Source: Aquabacter sp040049275 (lineage in GTDB: Bacteria; Pseudomonadota; Alphaproteobacteria; Rhizobiales; Xanthobacteraceae). Taken from it: a DNA stretch of 64,000 bases. The notes beneath the pieces are model-generated. The model was not told where the DNA came from, searched no databases, and saw nothing but the letters and a program-made list of their open reading frames with translations. Both the position numbers and the translations under genes were made by a program. Position 1 is the first letter of the stretch. Each line of letters opens with the position of its first letter. This document shows positions 8,264 through 17,057 of the stretch, in pieces. The DNA is taken from assembly GCF_040049275.1 (NCBI RefSeq), contig NZ_JBDZDT010000008.1:248001-312000 (forward strand), in the 5' to 3' direction.

Positions 8264-9418
8264 ATGCCTTCTCCCGTGTTCTCACGCCGCGCCATCCTCG
8301 CGCTCACCGGCGCCGCCATCCTGGCGCGCCCCGCATTCGCCCAGTCCGAGCGCGTGGCGAAGATCGGGCTTGTGCAATCCACCACGGGCGGCTCCGCGGC
8401 GCTCTACGGCACCGAGCAGAAGCAGGCCATCGACCTCGCCTTCTCGGAGATCAACGCCGCGAAGAGCCTGAACGGCATCACCCTCCAGGCCCTCTATGCC
8501 GATGACGGCGCGGATCGCGGGCAGACGGTGAACATCTTCCAGCGCCTCATCCGCCAGGACCGGGTGGTGGCCATCCTCGGGCCCACCCTCTCCAATTCCG
8601 CCTTCGCCGCCGATCCGCTGGCCCAGCAGGCGGGCATCCCCGTCATCGCCTCCTCCAACACCGCGCCGAACCTCACCAAGATCGGCGACTTCATCTTCCG
8701 CACCAGCGTGCCGGAGGACCAGGTGTTCCCCACCGTGCTGCGTTATGCGGTGGACAAGCACCACATCAAGCGCGTGGCGCTGATCTACGGGCTCGACGAC
8801 GCCCTCACCCGCAGCGCCCACGACGTGCAGAAGAAAGCGGTCGCCGACCTCGACCTCGAGCAGGTGGCCGTGGAGAGCTACCAGAAGGGGGACGTGGACT
8901 TCTCCGCCCAGCTCACCAAGATCCGCGCGCAGAATCCGGACGCCATCATCCTCGGTACCCTGGCGGAGGAAGCCGCCGCCATCCTGCGCCAGGCGCGCCA
9001 ACTCGGCATCGGCGAGAAGGTGGTCTTCATCGGCTGCAATGCCAACATCTCCGCAAAGCTGTTCGAGCTGGCGGGGGCGGCGGCCAACGGCATCATCGTC
9101 GGCGCATCCTGGTTCGCGGGCTATGACAGCCCCCGCAGCAAGGCGTTCGTTGCCGCCTATCGGGCCCGGTACGGCACGACGCCGGACATCTATGCGGCGC
9201 AGGGCTATGACGCGGCCTATATCCTCGCCGAAGCCATCCGCCGGGCCGACAACGCCACCGACAGCAAGCTGGTGCGTGACAAGCTCGCCTCCATCACCAA
9301 GTTCGAGGGCGTGCTCGGCACGTTCGGCTGGTCGGCGGACCGGGACGCCACGGTGACACCCAAGGTGCTCATCGGCGACGGCGATAGCAAGGTCTTCGTC
9401 GCGGCACCCGGCGCCTGA
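8264..9418 (+). CDS. Branched-chain-amino-acid-type ABC transporter substrate-binding protein
   Basis: A 384-residue periplasmic binding protein, first gene of an operon of at least seven genes. The N-terminus carries a twin-arginine-like signal (SRRAILALTGAAILARPAFA, cleavage probably after the final Ala), so export may be by Tat. The mature part opens VAKIGLVQSTTGGSAALYG, the type I (LivK) fold start, and continues with ALYADDGADRGQTVNIFQRL and the C-terminal ILAEAIRRADNATDSK. Unlike true LivK proteins, its operon partners (an NMT1-like protein and an SsuD-like monooxygenase) suggest an organosulfur or other exotic ligand instead of leucine. The LivH gene begins 7 bp after its stop. Confidence 0.9.
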   Translation: MPSPVFSRRAILALTGAAILARPAFAQSERVAKIGLVQSTTGGSAALYGTEQKQAIDLAFSEINAAKSLNGITLQALYADDGADRGQTVNIFQRLIRQDRVVAILGPTLSNSAFAADPLAQQAGIPVIASSNTAPNLTKIGDFIFRTSVPEDQVFPTVLRYAVDKHHIKRVALIYGLDDALTRSAHDVQKKAVADLDLEQVAVESYQKGDVDFSAQLTKIRAQNPDAIILGTLAEEAAAILRQARQLGIGEKVVFIGCNANISAKLFELAGAAANGIIVGASWFAGYDSPRSKAFVAAYRARYGTTPDIYAAQGYDAAYILAEAIRRADNATDSKLVRDKLASITKFEGVLGTFGWSADRDATVTPKVLIGDGDSKVFVAAPGA

Positions 9419-9425
9419 CGCCGCC

Positions 9426-10307
9426 ATGCTTCTCCAGCAACTTGTAAACGGCCTCTCGCTGGGGGCCGTCTACGCCGTTTTCGCCATCGGATTCACGCTG
9501 GTGTTCGGCGTCATGAACGTCCTGAACCTGTCCCAGGGCGCGGTCTTCATGTGGGGCGCCTATCTCGGGCTCGAAGCGGTGCGCACGCTCGCTTTGCCCT
9601 TGCCGGTGGCGATCCTTGTGGCGCTGGTCGGCGCGGGCGTGCTGGGAGTGCTGAGCGAGGTCATCGTGTTCCGCCCCCTGCAACGGCGCGGCGCGCACCG
9701 CTGGATGGGGATGGTGGGCAGCCTCGCGCTGGCCCGCATCCTCATCGGCATCGCCCAGGAAACCTTCGGCATGCAGGTGGTGCGCTATCCCGACAATGCG
9801 CTGGCGGGCGCCGCCTTCGATATTCTGGGCGCGCGGCTCCAGCTCCTGCAGATCGTCGCCATCGGCGCGGCGCTTGCCATGATGATCGCGCTCGCGGTCC
9901 TGCTTCGCCTGACCAATCTCGGGCGCGCCATCCGCACCGTGGCGTTCAGCGAGACCGTGGCGCGGCTCGTGGGCGTGCCCGTGGACCGGGTGCGACTTGC
10001 CACCTTCTTCGTCTCGGGCGCCATGGCGGGCGGGGCGGGCGTGCTCTGGTCGTTGCTGTTCCAGTCGGTCTCGCCCTTCATGGGCGAGGGCATCCTGCTG
10101 AAGGGGCTCACGGTGCTGATCCTCGGCGGGCTCGGCAATGTGGTGGGCGCGCTGGCCGGCGGGCTGCTGCTCGGCCTCGTGGAAGTGGCGAGCGTGGTGG
10201 CGGTGGGCTCGGGCTATCGCGACGCGGTGGGCTTCGGCCTCGTCCTCATCATCCTCGTCACCCGGCCCACGGGCCTGTTCGCCACCCGCGAGGTGAAGCG
10301 GGCATGA
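9426..10307 (+). CDS. ABC transporter permease, LivH type
   Basis: A 293-residue inner-membrane permease with about eight hydrophobic helices. The start MLLQQLVNGLSLGAVYAVFA is diagnostic of LivH, as is FGVMNVLNLSQGAVFMWGAY shortly after. The cytoplasmic coupling region is seen near RAIRTVAFSETVARLVGV. It pairs with the LivM-type permease, whose ATG overlaps its stop by four bases, to form the channel of this importer. Confidence 0.92.
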   Translation: MLLQQLVNGLSLGAVYAVFAIGFTLVFGVMNVLNLSQGAVFMWGAYLGLEAVRTLALPLPVAILVALVGAGVLGVLSEVIVFRPLQRRGAHRWMGMVGSLALARILIGIAQETFGMQVVRYPDNALAGAAFDILGARLQLLQIVAIGAALAMMIALAVLLRLTNLGRAIRTVAFSETVARLVGVPVDRVRLATFFVSGAMAGGAGVLWSLLFQSVSPFMGEGILLKGLTVLILGGLGNVVGALAGGLLLGLVEVASVVAVGSGYRDAVGFGLVLIILVTRPTGLFATREVKRA

Positions 10308-11149
10308 GCGATTTCTTCTACGCCTATCACAACGTCATCGACCTCTGCCTGCTGAACGCGGTGCTCGCCTTCGGCTGCTTCCTGCTGCTGGGCGTGAACC
10401 TGTTCTCGCTCGCCACTGGCGGGCTCATGGCGGTGGGCGCCTATCTCTCCGTCTGGCTCACCATGAAGCAGGGATGGGCCTTCGCCCCTGCGCTCGCGGC
10501 GGGCACCTTCGCGGCCACCCTCGCCGCCGCCGGGCTCGGCGCGCTGGTGCTGCGGCTGCGGGGCGATTATTTCGCCATGGCCACCCTCGCCTTCACCGAG
10601 GTGGTGCGCATCATCGCCCTGAACTGGGACGGGGCGACAGGCGGAGCGCTGGGCATCTTCGGCATCCCCACGCTGACGCAGACCTGGCAGCTCGCGCTCC
10701 TGCTCGCCCTCGTCATCTACCTCGTCTGGGCTGTGCGCCAGTCCGCCATCGGCGAGCGCATGCGCGCCGTCGCGGCGGACGAACTGGCGGTCTCGGCGGC
10801 GGGCCATGACGTGGCGCGGTTCAAGCTCGCGGTGTTCACCGCCTCGGGCGCCATAGCCGGGCTGGGCGGGGGCCTTGCGGCCCATCTCAACATGTTCATC
10901 GCGCCGGGGGATTTCGGCTTCCTGCGCAGCGTGGATGCCGTGGTGGCGCCGGTGCTGGGCGGGGCGTGGAACATTGCCGGCCCGGTCATCGGCGCCGTCA
11001 TCCTCACCGTGCTGCCGGAGGCGCTGCGCTTCTCCGCCCAGATGCGCGAGATCCTGGTGGGCCTCGCCATGCTGGCGGCAGTGCTGTTCCTGCCCACGGG
11101 CGTCGCCTCTTTGCCCGCGCTGCTGTGCCGCCGGAGGCTGCCCGCATGA
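10304..11149 (+). CDS. ABC transporter permease, LivM type
   Basis: A 281-residue second permease subunit. The start MSDFFYAYHNVIDLCLLNAV overlaps the LivH stop (ATGA). Internal hallmarks are RGDYFAMATLAFTEVVRIIA and the later FRLSGAIAGLGG-like region, here FKLAVFTASGAIAGLGGGLA. It forms the heteromeric membrane channel with the LivH-type subunit. It is slightly shorter than usual for LivM (about 300 or more residues), with no clear missing core segment. Confidence 0.9.
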   Translation: MSDFFYAYHNVIDLCLLNAVLAFGCFLLLGVNLFSLATGGLMAVGAYLSVWLTMKQGWAFAPALAAGTFAATLAAAGLGALVLRLRGDYFAMATLAFTEVVRIIALNWDGATGGALGIFGIPTLTQTWQLALLLALVIYLVWAVRQSAIGERMRAVAADELAVSAAGHDVARFKLAVFTASGAIAGLGGGLAAHLNMFIAPGDFGFLRSVDAVVAPVLGGAWNIAGPVIGAVILTVLPEALRFSAQMREILVGLAMLAAVLFLPTGVASLPALLCRRRLPA

Positions 11150-11910
11150 GCGCCCTCCTGGAGCTTCGTGGCGTCGCGCGCCGCTTCGGCGGTGTCGCGG
11201 CCCTCTCGGACGTCTCGTTCGCCGTGCCGGTGGGCGCGGTGGTGGGGCTGATCGGGCCCAACGGCTCGGGCAAGACCACGCTCATGAACGTGATCAGCGG
11301 CGTCGATGCCCCCACGGAGGGCGCAGTGCTGCTGGACGGCACGCCGGTGCAGGGCCTGCCCGCGCACGTGCTGGCGCGGCGCGGCATCGCCCGCACCTTC
11401 CAGCACATCCGCCTGATCCCGGACCTCACCGCCGCGCAGAACGTGGCGCTGGCGCTGCATGCGCCAAGCGCCGGCGCCGTGGACATCCTGCTGCGCCTGC
11501 CCCGTCTCGGCCGCATCGAGACGGCACGCCACGACCGCTCCACCACGCTCCTCGCAAAGGTGGGCATCGGCCACCATGCCCGGACGCCGGCCGGCGACCT
11601 TTCCTACGGCGACCGCCGCCGCGTGGAGATCGCCCGCGCGCTCGCAGCGGTACCGCGCCTCCTGCTCCTGGACGAGCCGGCCGCCGGCATGACCCATGGC
11701 GAGCGGACGAGCCTGCGCGACCTCATTGCCGGCCTTCCGGCCTTGGGCGTCACCGTGCTCCTGGTGGAGCACGACATGGACCTCGTCATGGGCGTCTGCG
11801 ACGAGATCCGTGTGCTCAACCAGGGCCAGATCATCGCCTCCGGCGCGCCGGAGGCGGTGCGCGCCGATCCCCGCGTCATCGAAGCCTATCTCGGAGCCGA
11901 AGATGCTTGA
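11146..11910 (+). CDS. ABC transporter ATP-binding protein, LivG type
   Basis: A 254-residue ATPase. Walker A GLIGPNGSGKTT, Q-loop region ARTFQHIRLIPDLTAAQNV, signature LSYGDRRRVEIARAL and Walker B LLLLDEPAAGMTHGE are all present. The AAGM and EHDMDLVMGVCD stretches mark the LivG branch. The ATG overlaps the LivM stop by four bases. With the LivF-type ATPase it powers uptake from the periplasm. Confidence 0.93.
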   Translation: MSALLELRGVARRFGGVAALSDVSFAVPVGAVVGLIGPNGSGKTTLMNVISGVDAPTEGAVLLDGTPVQGLPAHVLARRGIARTFQHIRLIPDLTAAQNVALALHAPSAGAVDILLRLPRLGRIETARHDRSTTLLAKVGIGHHARTPAGDLSYGDRRRVEIARALAAVPRLLLLDEPAAGMTHGERTSLRDLIAGLPALGVTVLLVEHDMDLVMGVCDEIRVLNQGQIIASGAPEAVRADPRVIEAYLGAEDA

Positions 11911-12664
11911 GATCGACCGGCTCAGCGCGGGCTATGGCGGCCCGCCGGTGCTGAAGGAGGTTTCGCTCCGGCTCAATCCCGGCGAGATCGTCGCCGTGGT
12001 GGGCGCCAACGGGGCCGGCAAGACCACCCTGCTCAACACCATTTCCGGCCTGCTGCGGCCCGTGGGCGGCACCATCCGGCTCGACGGCGCGGACATTGGC
12101 GGGCGCCCCACCGAGCGCATCGTGCGCGCGGGACTCTCCCTCGTGCCCGAAGGCCGGCAGGTGGTGGCGCCGCTCACCGTGGAGGAGAACCTCCAGGTGG
12201 GCGCCTATGGCCGCAAGGGCGGCGGCGCGGCCGACACCCTCGCCGCCATCTATGCCCGCTTCCCGCGCCTGAAGGAGCGGCGGCGCCAGCCGGCCGGCCT
12301 CCTCTCCGGCGGCGAGCAGCAGATGCTCGCCATCGGCCGCGCGCTGATGGCCGGCCCCCGCGTGCTGCTGCTGGACGAGCCCTCCATGGGCCTCGCCCCG
12401 CTGGTGGTCTCGGAGATCTTCACCCTCATCGCCGAGCTGAACGGGCAGGGCATCGCGGTGCTGCTGGTGGAGCAGAACGCCCGCAAGGCGCTGGCCCTCG
12501 CCCAGCGCGGCTACGTGCTGGAAGGCGGGCGCGTCGTCCTTGAGGGCGAGGCGGCGGCGCTCGCCAAATCCGCCGCCGTGGTTGAAGCCTATCTCGGCGC
12601 CGCCCGCGCGCCCGCTTCGCCGGTCGCCCCAGCCCCTTTCCTCCAGGCCCAAGGAGCCCGCTGA
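11903..12664 (+). CDS. ABC transporter ATP-binding protein, LivF type
   Basis: A 253-residue second ATPase. Walker A VVGANGAGKTTLLNTISG, signature LSGGEQQMLAIGRAL and Walker B LLLDEPSMGLAPLVV are typical of LivF. Its ATG lies 8 bp inside the LivG frame, showing translational coupling. The C-terminus is longer and more Ala/Pro-rich than usual (ending PVAPAPFLQAQGAR). Its stop overlaps the start of the next gene, so the downstream NMT1-like protein belongs to the same operon. Confidence 0.92.
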   Translation: MLEIDRLSAGYGGPPVLKEVSLRLNPGEIVAVVGANGAGKTTLLNTISGLLRPVGGTIRLDGADIGGRPTERIVRAGLSLVPEGRQVVAPLTVEENLQVGAYGRKGGGAADTLAAIYARFPRLKERRRQPAGLLSGGEQQMLAIGRALMAGPRVLLLDEPSMGLAPLVVSEIFTLIAELNGQGIAVLLVEQNARKALALAQRGYVLEGGRVVLEGEAAALAKSAAVVEAYLGAARAPASPVAPAPFLQAQGAR

Positions 12665-13545
12665 TGACGCTGATCGTCGGAGCGCACCCGCAGAACCTCT
12701 CCCTCTCCATCCTCGCCCGCCGCCCTGATGCGGTGGCGGCGCTGAAGGAGAAGGGCCTCGCCTTCTTCGTCTATGGCGCGGGCTCCCAGACCATTCCGCT
12801 GCTGAAGGCGGGCGTGCTGCACCTCGCCGGTACGGGGGCGACCCCGCCCATCCTCGCCAAGGCGCAGGGGCTGCCCACCGCGGTCTTCGGCATGTCTGGC
12901 CCGCGCCCCGAGCGCGGCGGCATTATCGTGCGCGAGGAGACCGGCATCCAAAATCTTGAAGACCTGAAGGGGCGCGGCATCGGCCTGATGCCCATCTCCT
13001 GGCACACCCAGTTCCTGGCGGCGGAGCTGGACGGCGCGGGGCTCGCCTGGAGCGACGTGCGCGCGGCCGAGATCATTCCCGCCACCGCCAAGGATGCCTT
13101 CGTCGCGGGCCTCCTCGACGCCATCGTCGCCACCGACCCGCTCTATTCCCAGATCGCCCGGCGCGTGCCCACCCGCGTGCTGGCCTCGCCCGGCGCGGCC
13201 TTCTCCAACCGCTCCGTCTATTGGGGACCAACCGAAATTCTGCGCGACCATCCCCACGCTGTCCGAGCGCTGCTGGATGCGCTCATCGCCTCGGACGAGG
13301 CCACCCTGCGCAATCCACACGAGGCCGCCGCGCTGCTGGACGGGCTGAACGGCAATTCCGCCGAGGAATGGCTGCTGGCCCTCACGTCGCGCCCCTGGGG
13401 TGTCGCGCCGCCCGACGCGGGCTTCCGCGCCGAGCAGCAGCTCCATGCGGACATCTTCGCCAGGTTCGGCCTCATCCCCGAAGCCATCGACGTAACCGAC
13501 ACGGTCGACGCCTCCCATTTCCCCCAACTCGCCCGCTCCGCCTGA
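12664..13545 (+). CDS. NMT1/SsuA-like protein without signal peptide
   Basis: A 293-residue type II binding-protein fold related to sulfonate/nitrate/taurine binding proteins. Family marks are LLKAGVLHLAGTGATPPILA (ligand-pocket loop), NLEDLKGRGIGLMP and YWGPTEILRDHPHAVRALLD. It begins directly with the mature fold (MTLIVGAHPQNLSLS) and has no signal peptide, and the start overlaps the LivF stop, so the protein should stay in the cytoplasm. There are no cysteines, which argues against a DszB-like desulfinase, an enzyme with this fold that uses a catalytic Cys. It may be a cytosolic substrate carrier or sensor, or an uncharacterised enzyme. The SsuD-like gene follows 26 bp later. Confidence 0.75.
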   Translation: MTLIVGAHPQNLSLSILARRPDAVAALKEKGLAFFVYGAGSQTIPLLKAGVLHLAGTGATPPILAKAQGLPTAVFGMSGPRPERGGIIVREETGIQNLEDLKGRGIGLMPISWHTQFLAAELDGAGLAWSDVRAAEIIPATAKDAFVAGLLDAIVATDPLYSQIARRVPTRVLASPGAAFSNRSVYWGPTEILRDHPHAVRALLDALIASDEATLRNPHEAAALLDGLNGNSAEEWLLALTSRPWGVAPPDAGFRAEQQLHADIFARFGLIPEAIDVTDTVDASHFPQLARSA

Positions 13546-13571
13546 GCGCGCCAGACAACGAGGGTCATCCC

Positions 13572-14699
13572 ATGGAAGTCCTCTGGTATCTCACCGGCCC
13601 CGACGGCCGCTATCCCTGGCGCCCCGATGGCGCGCGCACGCTGAACTATGCCTATTTCCAGCAGCTCGCGCGGGCGGTGGACCATCTGGGCTTCACCGGC
13701 GCGCTGCTCGCCACCGGCTCCCACGATGCCTGGGTGCAAGGCTCGTCGCTGATCCCCTTCACGGACAATTTCCAGCATCTCATTGCGGCCCATCCGCCGC
13801 TGCTCTCGCCGACCCTCCTCGCCAAGATGATCACCACCTTCGACCAGTTCTCGAAGGGGCGCCTCAGGGTCAACATCGTCAATGGCGACGCCAAGCTGAT
13901 GGCCCAGTTCGGCGTGCATCTCAGCCATGACGAGCGCTACGCCTATACGGACGAATACCTCACCGTGCTCACCGCCATGCTGCGCGGCGAGACGGTGAAC
14001 TTCAAAGGCAAGTACATCCATATCGTCGATGGCGGCGTACCCCTGCCCCCGGTGCAGCGCCCCCGCGTGCCGCTCTGGTTCGGCGGCTCCTCCCCCGCCG
14101 CCCACGAGGTCGCCGCCAAGCACATCGACACCTACCTCTCCTGGGGCGAGACGCCGGAGCAGGCGGAGGCGAAGGTCCGCGAGGTGAAGGCGCTGGCCGC
14201 CAAGCATGGCCGTGCCGACAAGATCAATTTCGGCATCCGCCTCTATGTGATCGTGCGCGAGACCGAGGAGGCCGCGTGGGCGGCCGCCCAGGACCTCTAC
14301 GACCACATGGACGAGGCTGCCATCGCCGGCGCCCAGGCCTATGTGGCGGGCATCGATTCCATCGGCCAGCAGCGCATGTCCGCGCTCCACGGCGGGCGCA
14401 AGCCCAAGGATTTGCGTGAGTTGGAGATCGCGCCGAACCTGTGGTCCGGCATCGGGCTCGTCCGCCACGGGCCGGGCACCGCTTTGGTGGGCAGCCCGCA
14501 GCAGGTGCTGGCGCGCATCCAGGACTATCGGGACGCCGGCATCGAGGTGCTGATCGTCTCCGGCATGCCGCTCCTGGAAGAAGCCTATCGCTTCGCCGAG
14601 CTGGTCCTGCCGCATCTGCCGGTCGACCGCGCGGTGGACGAGGGCATCACCTCCGCCTGGACGAAGGAGCGCGACACCGCCTGGCGCAAGACCGCGTGA
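13572..14699 (+). CDS. SsuD-like FMNH2-dependent (LLM-class) monooxygenase
   Basis: A 375-residue luciferase-like monooxygenase, close in pattern to alkanesulfonate monooxygenase. Hallmarks are MEVLWYLTGPDGRYPW, VDHLGFTGALLATGSHDAW, LRVNIVNGDAKLMAQFGVHL, LWFGGSSPAAHEVAAKHIDT and the C-terminal VSGMPLLEEAYRFAELVLP. SsuD enzymes cleave R-SO3H to an aldehyde and sulfite with reduced FMN from a separate reductase; no reductase gene is beside it. The upstream frame is open to 13221, but the ATG at 13572, preceded by GAGGG, starts exactly at the family N-terminus. Joined to a Liv importer and a cytosolic NMT1-like protein, it points to sulfur scavenging or catabolism of an organosulfur or related compound. 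Confidence 0.88.
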   Translation: MEVLWYLTGPDGRYPWRPDGARTLNYAYFQQLARAVDHLGFTGALLATGSHDAWVQGSSLIPFTDNFQHLIAAHPPLLSPTLLAKMITTFDQFSKGRLRVNIVNGDAKLMAQFGVHLSHDERYAYTDEYLTVLTAMLRGETVNFKGKYIHIVDGGVPLPPVQRPRVPLWFGGSSPAAHEVAAKHIDTYLSWGETPEQAEAKVREVKALAAKHGRADKINFGIRLYVIVRETEEAAWAAAQDLYDHMDEAAIAGAQAYVAGIDSIGQQRMSALHGGRKPKDLRELEIAPNLWSGIGLVRHGPGTALVGSPQQVLARIQDYRDAGIEVLIVSGMPLLEEAYRFAELVLPHLPVDRAVDEGITSAWTKERDTAWRKTA

Positions 14700-14897
14700 G
14701 CCTCGGCGGGATTTAGCCTCGCTCCTTCCGGCCCCGAGCAGAAGGTTGCGAACTTCCGACAATGGATCTCGCGAGCCGCTGCGGAATGACACCTGCACAT
14801 GAATGGAGGCTGAAAAGTCATTTGCACCGTGCAGCGCAAGTCCATATCCCAGGCAGGATCTTCATTCCCGCTTGAGGCGGTTACCCGGAGCGCAAAG

Positions 14898-15728
14898 GTG
14901 AATACGGAAGGATCGTCGGCGGAGAAGGCGCTGAGGGTGGGCATCGCCGGGCTCGGCGCGATCGGCAAGGCGGTGGCGGAGCGCCTGATCCAGGGCATGC
15001 CCGGCCTGCGCCTGTCTGCCATTGCCACGCGGAGCACGGCGGCGGCAGAGCAGTTCCTCGGCGAACGCCGTGCGCGGGCGACGCTCACCGACCTCGCGGG
15101 ATTGCCGCCGCTCTGCGATGTCATCGTCGAGGCCTTGCCCGCGTCCGCATTCGACGCGGTTGCCGAACCGGCGCTGCGGGCGGGGCGCACGCTCGTCGTC
15201 ATCAGCGTCGGCGCGCTGCTGACGCGCCCTGGACTGGAGGAGGTCGCCGCACGGCACGGCGGGCGCATCGTCGTGCCCACAGGGGCCCTCCTCGGCCTCG
15301 ATGCCGTGCAGGCCGCCGCGCAGGGCGAGATTCATTCGGTGCGGATGGTCACGCGCAAGCCGCCGCGGGGCCTCGCCGGCGCTCCCTACATTGTCGCGCA
15401 CAAGATCAGCCTTGACGGGCTCGGCGCGCCGCTCAAGGTCTTTGAAGGCACCGCAAGGGATGCGGTGGTGGGCTTCCCTGCCAACGTCAATGTGGTGGCC
15501 GCGCTCAGCCTCGCCGGGATCGGGCCGGACCGCACCGTGATCGAGATCTGGGCCGACCCTGCGCTTGAGCGCAACCACCATGCCATCTCCGTGGACAGCG
15601 ACAGCGCGTCCTTCTCCATGGAGATCGCCAACATCCCGTCGGAGAATCCGAAGACCGGCCGCATCACGGCGCTGAGCGTGATCGCCGCCCTCAGCAAGCT
15701 TCAGGCGCCGATCAGCGTCGGCACCTGA
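14898..15728 (+). CDS. L-aspartate dehydrogenase-like protein (NadX family)
   Basis: About 276 residues. The N-terminal Rossmann motif VGIAGLGAIGKAVAERL binds NAD(P). The catalytic-domain segments DVIVEALPASA, VPTGALLGLDA, FPANVNVVAALSLAGIGPD and the motif RNHHAISV with the likely catalytic His match aspartate dehydrogenases of the NadX type. The reaction is reversible oxidative deamination of L-aspartate to oxaloacetate or iminoaspartate; family members also act in NAD synthesis or amino-acid catabolism. No nadA/nadC neighbour is present, so a catabolic role or a different amino acid is possible. I use the GTG at 14898 (GGAG upstream); an earlier in-frame GTG at 14829 would add 23 residues of poor similarity. 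Confidence 0.8.
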   Translation: MNTEGSSAEKALRVGIAGLGAIGKAVAERLIQGMPGLRLSAIATRSTAAAEQFLGERRARATLTDLAGLPPLCDVIVEALPASAFDAVAEPALRAGRTLVVISVGALLTRPGLEEVAARHGGRIVVPTGALLGLDAVQAAAQGEIHSVRMVTRKPPRGLAGAPYIVAHKISLDGLGAPLKVFEGTARDAVVGFPANVNVVAALSLAGIGPDRTVIEIWADPALERNHHAISVDSDSASFSMEIANIPSENPKTGRITALSVIAALSKLQAPISVGT

Positions 15729-15731
15729 AGT

Positions 15732-15803
15732 TCACGCCAGGGCGCGACGCGCGATCTCCGCGCGCTGCGCCTTGCCGTTCCGAGTCAGCCTCAGCGCCGG
15801 GGT
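15732..15803 (-). pseudogene. Possible remnant of an AMP-forming acyl-CoA ligase C-terminus
   Basis: Read on the minus strand up to a stop at 15732-15734, about 24 codons give PALRLTRNGKAQRAEIARRA, which resembles the conserved ANL-enzyme end around the catalytic lysine (usually L-x-x-x-x-x-GK-x-x-R). Nothing upstream continues the gene. The match is very short and made by eye. Confidence 0.25.
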
Positions 15804-15868
15804 GTCCGCTGGCCTCCGCATCGTGCCAAGCTATAGAGTGGCTCCGACAGACCTCAGGAGCCCGTTGC

Positions 15869-16783
15869 ATGCGTGCCGTTTTCGTGGATGCCAGCCCGAC
15901 GCTTGCGGATGTCATGGACCGTCTCCATCGCGCCGGCGACCCGCCCATGACCGTGCATCGCGACCCGGACGTGACGCCGGCGGAGCTGCCCGCGGTTCTC
16001 GACGGCGCGCAGATCGCCGTGATCGACCACACCGCCTTGCCGACCGGGATCGCACGCCAATGCGCCGGGCTGAAGCATGTGGTGTTTCTCGGCACCGGTG
16101 CCCGAAGCTACATGAACCCCGAGGAACTGGCGGCGCTCGGCATCTCCGTCCACCTCATCAAGGGCTATGGCGACACCGCCGTGGCCGAGTGCACCTTCGC
16201 GCTCATGTGGGCGTCGGCCAAGGGCCTTGCCAAAATGGATCGGGGCGTGCGCGCGGGACGTTGGCTGCGCACCGATGGTGTTCAGCTCACGGGCAAGACG
16301 CTGGGTCTCATCGGCGTCGGCGGCATCGGGGGCGAGATGGCGCGCCTCGCCCTCGGCGCGGGCATGCGGGTGCTCGCCTGGAACCGCTCGCCCAGGGATT
16401 TTCCCAACGTACAGTTCGTGTCCCTGGAGGAACTGCTGGCGGAAAGCCACGTGGTGTCCATGCACCTCCTGCTCAGCGACGAGACCCGCGGCTTCCTCTC
16501 CGCCGCCCGCATCGCCGATATGCGGCCGGGCGTTATCTTGGTGAACACCGCCCGCGGCGCCTTGATCGACGAGGAGGCCCTGGTTGCGGCGCTGAGGTCC
16601 GGGCACGTGGGACATGCGGGCCTGGACGTCTTCGTCACCGAACCGCTGCCGGCGGACCATCCGTTCACGACCCTCGACAACGTGACGCTCTCGGCCCATT
16701 CGGCCTTTCGCACGCCTGAGGCCAGCGACAACCTCATAGAGGCGGCCCTGGTGCACTGCCGCCGCATCAGCGCAGAGGCGTGA
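15869..16783 (+). CDS. D-2-hydroxyacid dehydrogenase (NAD-dependent)
   Basis: A 304-residue member of the D-isomer-specific 2-hydroxyacid dehydrogenase family, reducing 2-keto acids to D-2-hydroxy acids in the cytoplasm. The NAD motif GLIGVGGIGGEMARLALGAG lies near residues 150-170. The catalytic triad can be placed: Arg in VNTARGALIDEEAL, Glu in LDVFVTEPLPADHP, and His in LSAHSAFRTPEASD. The loop after the His differs from the common HIGG/HVAG form, so specificity is unclear. CAGGAG precedes the ATG. It follows the NadX-like gene by 140 bp and may be a separate unit. The next element downstream is the TPP riboswitch. Confidence 0.88.
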   Translation: MRAVFVDASPTLADVMDRLHRAGDPPMTVHRDPDVTPAELPAVLDGAQIAVIDHTALPTGIARQCAGLKHVVFLGTGARSYMNPEELAALGISVHLIKGYGDTAVAECTFALMWASAKGLAKMDRGVRAGRWLRTDGVQLTGKTLGLIGVGGIGGEMARLALGAGMRVLAWNRSPRDFPNVQFVSLEELLAESHVVSMHLLLSDETRGFLSAARIADMRPGVILVNTARGALIDEEALVAALRSGHVGHAGLDVFVTEPLPADHPFTTLDNVTLSAHSAFRTPEASDNLIEAALVHCRRISAEA

Positions 16784-16849
16784 GAACAAACCTGCATTTG
16801 CCCGCTCCACTTGACAACGCGCCATATGAACCGCCACCTAGCCGGGTTC

Positions 16850-16962
16850 CCAGGGGGGCCTCGCGAGGAGGCTGAGATTCCGCCGGCTCGGACTTCAGGT
16901 CCCGGCAACGCGGTGACCCTACGAACCTGATCCGGATCATGCCGGCGTAGGGATGCGGGACA
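16850..16962 (+). promoter_or_regulatory. TPP (thiamine pyrophosphate, THI-element) riboswitch
   Basis: The conserved core is unmistakable: GGAGGCTGAGAT (16866-16877) in the pyrimidine-sensing arm, then GACCCTACGAACCTGATCC (16915-16933) and GGATCATGCCGGCGTAGGGA (16933-16952) in the pyrophosphate-sensing arm. The 5' part starts with a G-rich stretch pairing with the final GGG-containing end. A -35-like TTGACA lies at 16811-16816; no convincing -10 is seen. Between aptamer and the first gene are about 95 bases ending in GGGGAGGAG (17041-17049), so control by hiding the ribosome site is plausible; no clear U-tract terminator is visible. TPP should therefore repress the six genes downstream. Confidence 0.95.
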
Positions 16963-17057
16963 GGCGGCCGAAGGGCCCTGATTCCAGCTGCGCTCATGGT
17001 CCTTTTGCGATCCACATCCGTTAGGCGGTGCCGGCGGGTCGGGGAGGAGTGGCCGAG

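Noticed and set aside
12664..13545. DszB-like sulfinate desulfinase, because of the NMT1 fold, cytosolic location and a neighbouring monooxygenase
   Set aside because: DszB relies on a catalytic cysteine, and this protein contains no cysteine at all.
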